64,000 nucleotides of DNA from Oxytricha trifallax (Eukaryota > Ciliophora > Spirotrichea > Sporadotrichida > Oxytrichidae): the NCBI GenBank assembly GCA_000711775.1, contig ARYC01000783.1, forward strand, positions 1-64,000. Reading direction: 5' to 3'. A program made the translations under genes and the position numbers. Shown here piece after piece: positions 47,501-56,500 of the stretch. Every line of letters starts with the position of its first letter. The first letter of the stretch is position 1. A model generated the notes under the pieces. That model had not been told where the DNA came from, searched no databases, and was given only the letters and a program-made list of their open reading frames with translations.

Positions 47501-50500
47501 AATTCTATATAATAAAAAAAGTCATCACATATTATAGACAATGACTTTATATCATATACTTGGAGATAAAACTCCTCTTTAAGATGACTAATGGATAAAT
47601 CATAGGATGAAATTAGCTAAAGTCCAGTCAAAGAGTAAATCCTTAAACAAAAGTTACTTTTAATCGGAATTCTTTCATTTTTATTTTCATTAATTTTTCT
47701 AGTTCTTAGAAATCCATTGTTATAGGTCTCTCTGATAAAATACATTAAAAATAGTAGAAATAGAAAAAGTTATATCTAAAATAAATTTAAATAGTCATAA
47801 CTGACATGTTTTTGTAATTTGAAATTTTTCTAATTAAAGGTTAATGTTCATTAGTTAAATATCAATTATAGTAATTTCAAAAGTAATTTTAATAGTCTTA
47901 TGTATTTATAATATTGACATTACTTAATGTTAAATAAAAATAAATATATTAAAATACTTAAGCTTAACCTTTTAAAGGTTAAGCTTGATGTTTAATGCAA
48001 TGATCAATATTGATCTTAAAATTAAAATTTAATTGTAATTTCTTTATTATAAAAAATTCAAAATAAAAAGTTTAAGATATTTCCACCTTATCTTATCCAT
48101 CAAAATCTATCAGGCATGGTTTTCAGAAATAAATTAAAAATTTTGACACATAATCTTTAAATCTTATTTAATAAATTGATTAAGGCTATACAGAGTAAGC
48201 CCATTCCGCTTTAGAATTAAGAGAAAGCAAAGGTAAGTGACTCTCAATGAACAAGTAGCCTTACTTTAATCAGAAAATAAGCAGCTAATATCAGTGTAAT
48301 GGTTCCCTGGAATGGACCGCTAAAATTTTTTTTCTCTTTCATTTAAAATGTTTTAAAAATAATTGAAAGATCAAATTAACATTTTATGACGTATTACTGA
48401 TCATTAATTTTAAAATTAAAAATACATTCAAATTATTAATGTAAATTATTAAATTAATAAATTTCTAAAATTAATAAAATGGATTTATATGTATAAAACC
48501 ATTTACCTATCCCCTCTGTTTGAATAATCTAAAATTGATGTAAGTTTTGCTATAATTTTGATTAAAAATACATTTATTTGTCATTTTAGTTCATTATTTC
48601 ATATTTAATTTGTAAATATATTATGAATTGCGAAATTTGCTTTGAAAGTTTCTATGGATAAATTGAGTATAATTTACATAATTAAATATTCCTTCTAAAA
48701 TAGAACTAATATATTCTATCCTTTTTTCAATTTTATGTATTTCATAGAATGGCATTTTTATTTATAGAATATAATATTCATAAAATATAAGAATTGCTAG
48801 GTGGAATAGCTAGCTTTTCTCAACATAGAATTTCCTAGATAATTGACTTATTTAAATAAAATTGCTTATATTAAACATAATTTAATTTTAATTTCTCAAA
48901 ATTACTGCATTATTTTGCATTTAAAAATTTATTTTGCTTTTTCTTATACATTTTATGACGTATTAATCAGGTCGAAAACGACCTCTCCAAGAAATCTATA
49001 GCAACTCAGACATAGTAACATTTTACATTAAATTCATTCAAACATTAGATTATTAATAAACATTACTGTTTTTTTCTATATAATTTATGGTAATATTTTT
49101 GTAATTTCACTAATTATATTATTGTTATAATGATTAACTATTAAAGTAGCACTAAAACAATTTAAAAATAAAATACATCCTTAAACTGCAAAAATTGTTT
49201 TAGTGCTACTTTAATAGTTAATCATTATAACAATAATATAATTAGTGAAATTACAAAAATATTACCATAAATTATATAGAAAAAAACAGTAATGTTTATT
49301 AATAATCTAATGTTTGAATGAAATTAATGTAAAATGTTACTATGTCTGAGTTGCTATAGATTCCTTGGAGAGGTCGTTTTCGACCTGATTAATATGTCAT
49401 AAAATGTTAATTTGATGTTTCAATCATTTTGAGAGCATTTATATGAAATTGAAAAAATATTTTAGTAGCCAACTTTAGGGGCCATTTTAGCTTGATATCA
49501 CAGGAAAGTATCTAATACAAAATTTAAAACTCGTATTTAACTTTTATATTTACTCTATCCTTAATAAAAAATAAACAATAATTTTAGAGAAAATAAAATT
49601 GCTTTATGAGACTTTGTATTGACCAAATTCTCTCAAAAAATATTGGAGTCTACTATTGTAGTGTAAACCTAATTCCACTTATGAATTTCTAGGCTACTTT
49701 AGCAACCTCAGAATTTTAGGGTGGGATTTGCTAGTACTAATGATAATCAGGATTTAATAGTATATTAAAATAGCCTCATGAGGATTAGTAGTTAAAAGAT
49801 TTCATAGTCAATCTTTTCAAGTAACAAATCTTTAACTATTCGGATAATAGATCCTGCATGGGCTGCAAAAAATAATCTTTTATATCTATTATAATTTAAA
49901 AATCATTAAAACATCAAAAGACATATGATTTATCTATTTATGTTAGCTTATAATAACCTTTCTAAGGAAGCTATAGCAACTGATCATAGTAACTTTTCAC
50001 ATTATCATCATAAAAATTATTAAATGTGGAATAAATGTTATTAATAATTTTTATAATATTAATGATTATTTTATTTGTTATTTTACAAATTGTATCATGT
50101 ATTAAGCTGATTAAGATGTTATAAAAACATGAAAAAATATTTTGTGTAATTTATAAAATAGATTAGGAAACTAAATTATTATATTTTTAAATTTGCAAAT
50201 ATTATATTTTAACAGCTTAGGTAAACAACAAATAAAATAATCATAAATTTTCGTAAAAATATTAATAATATTCATTCAAAACTTAATAATTTTTGTGATT
50301 TTAATGTGAAAAGTTATTAAATTCAGGTTGCTTAGATAGATTCATTAGAAAGGTCATAATAAACTAATACTCTACTGGTATTTTTAATTCAAGTAATGCT
50401 TAGCAGCTCTTTTTATTACATTCAAAGATGGGGCAACTTCTCTCTTCTAGATGAGACCTACCTACAATTATTCTGCATCTATGATAATGCTGCAAATTAT

Positions 50501-53500
50501 AACAGATTCATATCAATGAACGTTAAGACTAAATCACAAAATTATTAAAATCCCATTAGTAAATTAATAACGAAGATTAGATGTACAATTAAATTTAAAT
50601 TTAATTATAACTTGTGTAAATTAATCATTTTTTGTCTTAAAACTATTGGCTCGATCAATAATTATAAATAATATTATCAGTCTTTTCAAATTTGATTTTA
50701 ATCTAATTATAATTTATCTACACCAATATTAACTTAATCTAAATTAAATTGTACTGAGCTCATAATCTTTGTTCTCATTTGACTAATGAGGTTTTATATG
50801 CAACGATCTTAATATCAAATTTAATTTTTAATTTATCAAATTAATGCTATTTATAATTTGTCAATTACATTCTTGATTAAAATATCTCTATATGTATTTT
50901 ATTGAAATTGTCTTCAATACTAAGAAAAAGTTCTATATTTTCTCTTACTTTGTCAATATCAAAATATTCTTCATTATCCCATTCAAAACCCCAAAACTCT
51001 TTCAGTAGTTTGATTGAGTTTTTGATTGATAAAAGTAGACCTTTAGTGCATACTTTATTATGGTTTTATTAGTGTTTATGTAAGGGTTTAATGTTAAATA
51101 TTAGTAATTTAAGTAAGTATATATGAGGTTAGGGGTTTGTTTATGACAAAGAGTATAATTTTTTATTGTCTAAGTTACAGTTATGGATACATTTATAATT
51201 ATACATGTCAAACACTCTTTTATTAGCATGATTTATTGATATAATCAACAGTACTTAGAGTTAATGTTACATAAAACTTTTTAATACAATTGCTCAAGCT
51301 TCAACCTTCGAAATTTTTGAAGCTTTCTTCAACTTTTTTAAGGTTGAAGCATGAACATTAATTAAGTTGTATACTAATATAGATTAAAGGACATTAATAA
51401 CTAATATAGTTAAATTTTAAGTATATTTATATTATTTCCTTAAATAGTTTTAAGTTCCTTATGGAACTATATATAAACCCAAATGGATTGTTAGGGTGCT
51501 TTATAATGATTCTTTAATCAAAATAAGTGAACCAAACATAGTTAGACTGTCTTAATAGAACCTTATTCTAAATCAATTTAGATTTATTAAAATTCCATTT
51601 GGAATTAAAGAGAATATATAAAGAACATTTAATCATTTTAAAACTATTGTCAAGTTTTCTGAACAAGACCCTCCCCCCCTTTATAATAAAATTTTTCAAA
51701 TTATATTAAAAACATATTATTATGCTTTGTATCGTGCACTTTCTTTAAAAAATCTTGCTCTGCGGGCAGCTACTGTTATTTATTATTTTATTTGATAATC
51801 TTCACTACTTCCTTCGACTTTTCTTGATGCATGCTTTTATAGGAAAATAACACAAATGGATTTTGTTTTTGAGTGTCATTAATTTTTTTTTATTATATCT
51901 ATTAACAAAAGAACACAACTTCTATTTAATAAATTTTTATCTCTATAATCGTTTTCACTTGACTTAATACTTTAATATAATGATTAAAATTTATACTTTT
52001 GTAAATCTTTGCCTTCTCAGATCTTAATTAATTATGGAATCATTTTTAAGTTTAAAAGAATTTTTTTTAATTATATTATTTTATAAAGTTACAATTTTTA
52101 ATTCATAGAATTCATTTTATGTTTTAGTAAGATAGCTTATCCATTTCATTCACACACTATTAATTTAACTCATTTTTATAAATTATATAAATTACTTCTT
52201 TTTTTTACGTCCATTCACAATTTCATCTCATTAATTAATAAAATCACTCTTTATCTTATCTGGAATAAAATCAGTTCCAAAAAATAACTCTAAATTTTAA
52301 AAGATTTTATCCTACCACAAACTTCTAGAAAAAATAAGCCTAATCTATTTATCAATATATAATACTTACATATTACTTTTCTGTAAATTTCTAAATAAAC
52401 TTTATATGTTTTAAACAGGATTTAAAAACTTTAATTGGAAAGATAATTAGGGATATTTTTGACTATTTTATTCAAATTGAACAAACTTAAATCTATAGAG
52501 CTAATATTGTTTGCTAAATCTCAATTCTACTATGTTTTTTATTGTGATATTTTGAGAAATCAAAAACCTTTAAAATTATCAATGAATTTGAATAATATAA
52601 GTCTTTTATACAAAAGTTTAATTATATTTATGTTAAATAATAAAATTAATTTACTTTTTTTTTTATCAATAGCATATTAAATAATATATTATTTTCATAA
52701 TTAATTAAGATCTGAGAAGACAAAGATTTACAAAAGTATAAATTTTAATCATTATTTTAAAGTATTATGTCAAGTGAAAACGATTATAGAGATAAAAATT
52801 TATTAAATAGAAGTTGTGTTCTTTTGTTAATAGATATAATAAAAAAATTAATGACACTCAAAAACAAAATTCATTTGTGTTATTTTCCTATAAAAGCATG
52901 CATCAAGAAAAGTCGACGGACGTAGTGAAGATTATCAAATAAAATAATAAATAACAGTAGCTACCCGCAGAGCAAGATTTTTTAAAGAAAGTGCACGATA
53001 CAAAGCATAATAATATGTTTTTAATATAATTTGAAAAATTTTATTATAAAGGAGTGGGGAGGGTCATATAATTTTTATGTGGGTAAGGGGTTAGGGAGGT
53101 TTTGGTCAGTACAGTCAAGCTTCAACAATTTTTTAACGTTGAAGCTTGATGACTAACACATTTATTAAATGTGATCTTCAAATAAAAATTTAATATATAT
53201 TTCTTAATATTTAAATATAATTACAAAATGGAAAGTTAAAGAATTTTTAGGCCTTTCTTATTGTTCCTCTGCAGCTAGTAATCTCTCTAGCATGACTTTA
53301 TATAAATAATTATAATGACCAACTCAGGCACATTCAAATTACACATCTAAATCAAGGCTGATCCATAAATTTCCAGCAACAATTAGGTCGCGCTGTTTAT
53401 TAGCATTGAATATAAAGAAATAGTACCTTTATTTAACAGCTAGAGACCTTTAAAATTTTAGCAAAATCATATCGGTTATCTTATTAATGATAAGACTTTT

Positions 53501-56500
53501 GAATACTGGGCTCATTTCTCTATGGCTGGAGAGCTGTAATGATTCATCGCCAATTTCCTGAGCTTCATATCTCTGCTTAATCTATGGCGAACATGTATAA
53601 AAAGAATGGAATATCTTATAAGACAGTCAACGCATAAAGAGAGTGATTGACTTTAATGTTCCATTTTATAAGACTAATTTAAATTATATATTCGATTAAA
53701 TGCAGAGGTCTTAAGAGCATAATATAAAGTTCATACACGCTGATGAAGCTGTATATACATTAAATACCTTTATATCAAGGTATTGGTACAAGAGGTATAG
53801 TAATATAGAAGTTTATGACTAAAAGGTTAAGGTGTAAACTCATTCTATACTTGGTGGAATAAGCGAAGATAGTAGCCTTGAGACTTATGTTATTCACCCT
53901 CGTTCAATATAGACTGAATAATATATTAAGTTCTTGTAATAACTCAGAGATAAGTACGCTGACTAAGAGATTATTCTATTTGTTGATAACTTGTCAGTTC
54001 ATGAAACTAAAGACTCAAGGAAGGAATATGAAAGGCTAAATTTAACACCTGTATTTAATGTTCCTTACATTCCTTAGTTCAATGGAGTTTAATTATATTG
54101 AGGGTTTTTGAAAGGTCATTATAATAAATTGCTGCTCTACCATCTATGCATGATTTAAAAATAGATACAGTCGATTTTATTAAGAGAAGGGAGATTTTGT
54201 GTATATAAATAAGTTTTAGATTTAAACTAATGAATAAGTTCACATATTAATTACCCCGTGCAAGAATTTGGCTTATAGTACTTTTCTTCCTCTTAAGACT
54301 TGCTTATGCCCATTTTCTTCTCTTAGCGCCAACTTTTGCATCTATATTCATTTCTTCTGGCTTCTTAGAAATTTTAGAGAGTCTCTTTCTCAATTCATGC
54401 TTTACTTGAGACTTTTCTTACTCTCTGATTAATTTCATGCGCTCTTTCATAAAATATATTGCAGTACCAGGTTTTCTATAAAGTTTGAAATCTAAGTTTA
54501 ATTTAATTGAAGTTCCTCGAGCCAAGTATCGCTTATTTTATTACCTTGCTTATATTCTTTTTCTTCAGGAAAGATGCTGTAGCTTTTCTTGTGAGCTTCT
54601 TAAATAAATTCATATAAGAAGCTCAGGTTTCAGAGTTCCAAGGACACCAAAGTAGAATTTTCTCTCTGGCAACTTATTAGAGAGAAGCAGCTTAGATGAA
54701 AGGTATACAGCAACATCTGGATCGCTCATAGCATCATCACAAGATTTTTTTACAGAGATTTCTGGTAGATATCTCAATCATCCTAATTTAATTAGACTTA
54801 AAAATTTTTACTCTTCACTAATCAAGTCTTTTTAGAATGAGTTTTAATTTCCTCCTAAGTTGGTGAGAATGAGTTTTAAACTCCTCGTAAGTTTGTGAGA
54901 AGAGTCCAACTATAACAATTATTTTGATTAGAGATGAAAACTTACCCTTTATACCAAGTATCTGTAGAGGTCCTCTTTATTTCTGAATTTACATATTTAA
55001 ATCTTCTCTTCATTCATAGACTTCAATTATTTACAGTTTCTATAAATGTTTTTGAAGTTTAAAATTTTGGATATCTATTATAAACTTACAAAATAGGCAG
55101 ACCCAACTGGAGTTCAACCTTAATAACATATACAAAAAAACATGGTGGAATATTTTCCAAGTTTCAGAGTATGACTTCCATTTTTACCAAGCTTTGTCAA
55201 TTAAATTGCTCCTAATAATAATTAATTTAATTAGGTGGTTCTCCCAATTTATTTAAAATTTGATAAGGAGATTAAGTAAAGTTCAAAATTTATATTAGGT
55301 AGTGCATAAAAAAATTTTAAATTAAAAAAAACTCTCCTATATTTACTAGATCAAATTTAGGAGCTCCTAATAACTTCATAAAACACATTAAAGTGAATTT
55401 TAATGAATAAATAGATGAATTAGTATATAATTTATTGGCTTTGGGGAAGCATCCTCCCCCCATAATGTATATTTTTCATTTTGTAGTTTGATAAAGTTTT
55501 TGAAGCTGAGTAAAGTAGCTGATGGGCATGGTCTACTCGAGCAATAGTTTTTTTAGCTTTGGCCTCTTATTAGTCAAATAATTATAAAAACAATATAAAT
55601 TACAAAAATTTTCAAATTTTTTTCAAAATTTTAGTTTTATTAAATTATTGATTTAAGTAAGTAATTTAACATAATATATAAATTTTATTTAATTATTAAA
55701 AATAAAATTAAAACTATTTGTTTTTACATTTGATTAACATGAGAGCATAATTTCCATTATTTATTTTATTTTAATAATAAAATAAAATTTATATATTATG
55801 TTAAATTACTTAATTTTCACTTAAATCGATAATTTAATAAAAATGAAATTTTAAAAAAATTGAAAATTTTTGGAATTTTTATTGTGTATTTTATAATTTT
55901 TTGACTAATAAGAGGCCAAAGCTAAAAGATTATTGCTCGTGTTTAGACCATGCTCATCAGCTACAATTACCCAGAGTCAAAAACTCTATAAGACTACAAA
56001 ATGAAAAGTATACTTATGGGGGGAGGATGCTTCCCCAAAGCCAAATTACCTCTTAAATTAATAAACATAAGACCAATGTCTCGCACTTTGCTCTCAATAA
56101 AACTCCCTAAAATATGAGGATATGCTCTTTCTCATGTATATAGATGGTATTTAAACAGCTTGTAATAAATTATTAATAGTATTTATAAAACGAGCGGCAA
56201 CTTACTTATAAAAGCGGAATTGCTTGGCAAAACCCAGCAAAACTTTCTTTCATTAATCAAAAGAAAATAGAGACTTGCGATACCTCTACCAAGTTCAAAC
56301 CTGAATTTTTCTAATTTTAGGCATCAAACTTTGATGAGCAATTCATATGTTAAATAAAATGCAGAGCTAAAATATTCAATGAGAAATTTCAATAAAATGG
56401 TTGAAGAGGATGAAGATAAAAAGAAAATAAAGTATTAATTTTATGTGAAGAGTGTGAGAGGAACTTCACTTATGAATCTGCTCTTAAGCGTCATATATTA

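Larger units (their letters stand above)
47746..50904. other. large IES between X2 segments
   Basis: AT-rich interval absent from X1, where the same codons are contiguous. Contains FB10, FB11 and short palindromes, for example AAGCTTAACCTTTTAAAGGT at about 47950. An outer inverted pair near 48350-48395 and 49400-49445 (AAATTAACATTTTATGACGT) encloses FB10. No gene seen. Confidence 0.65.
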
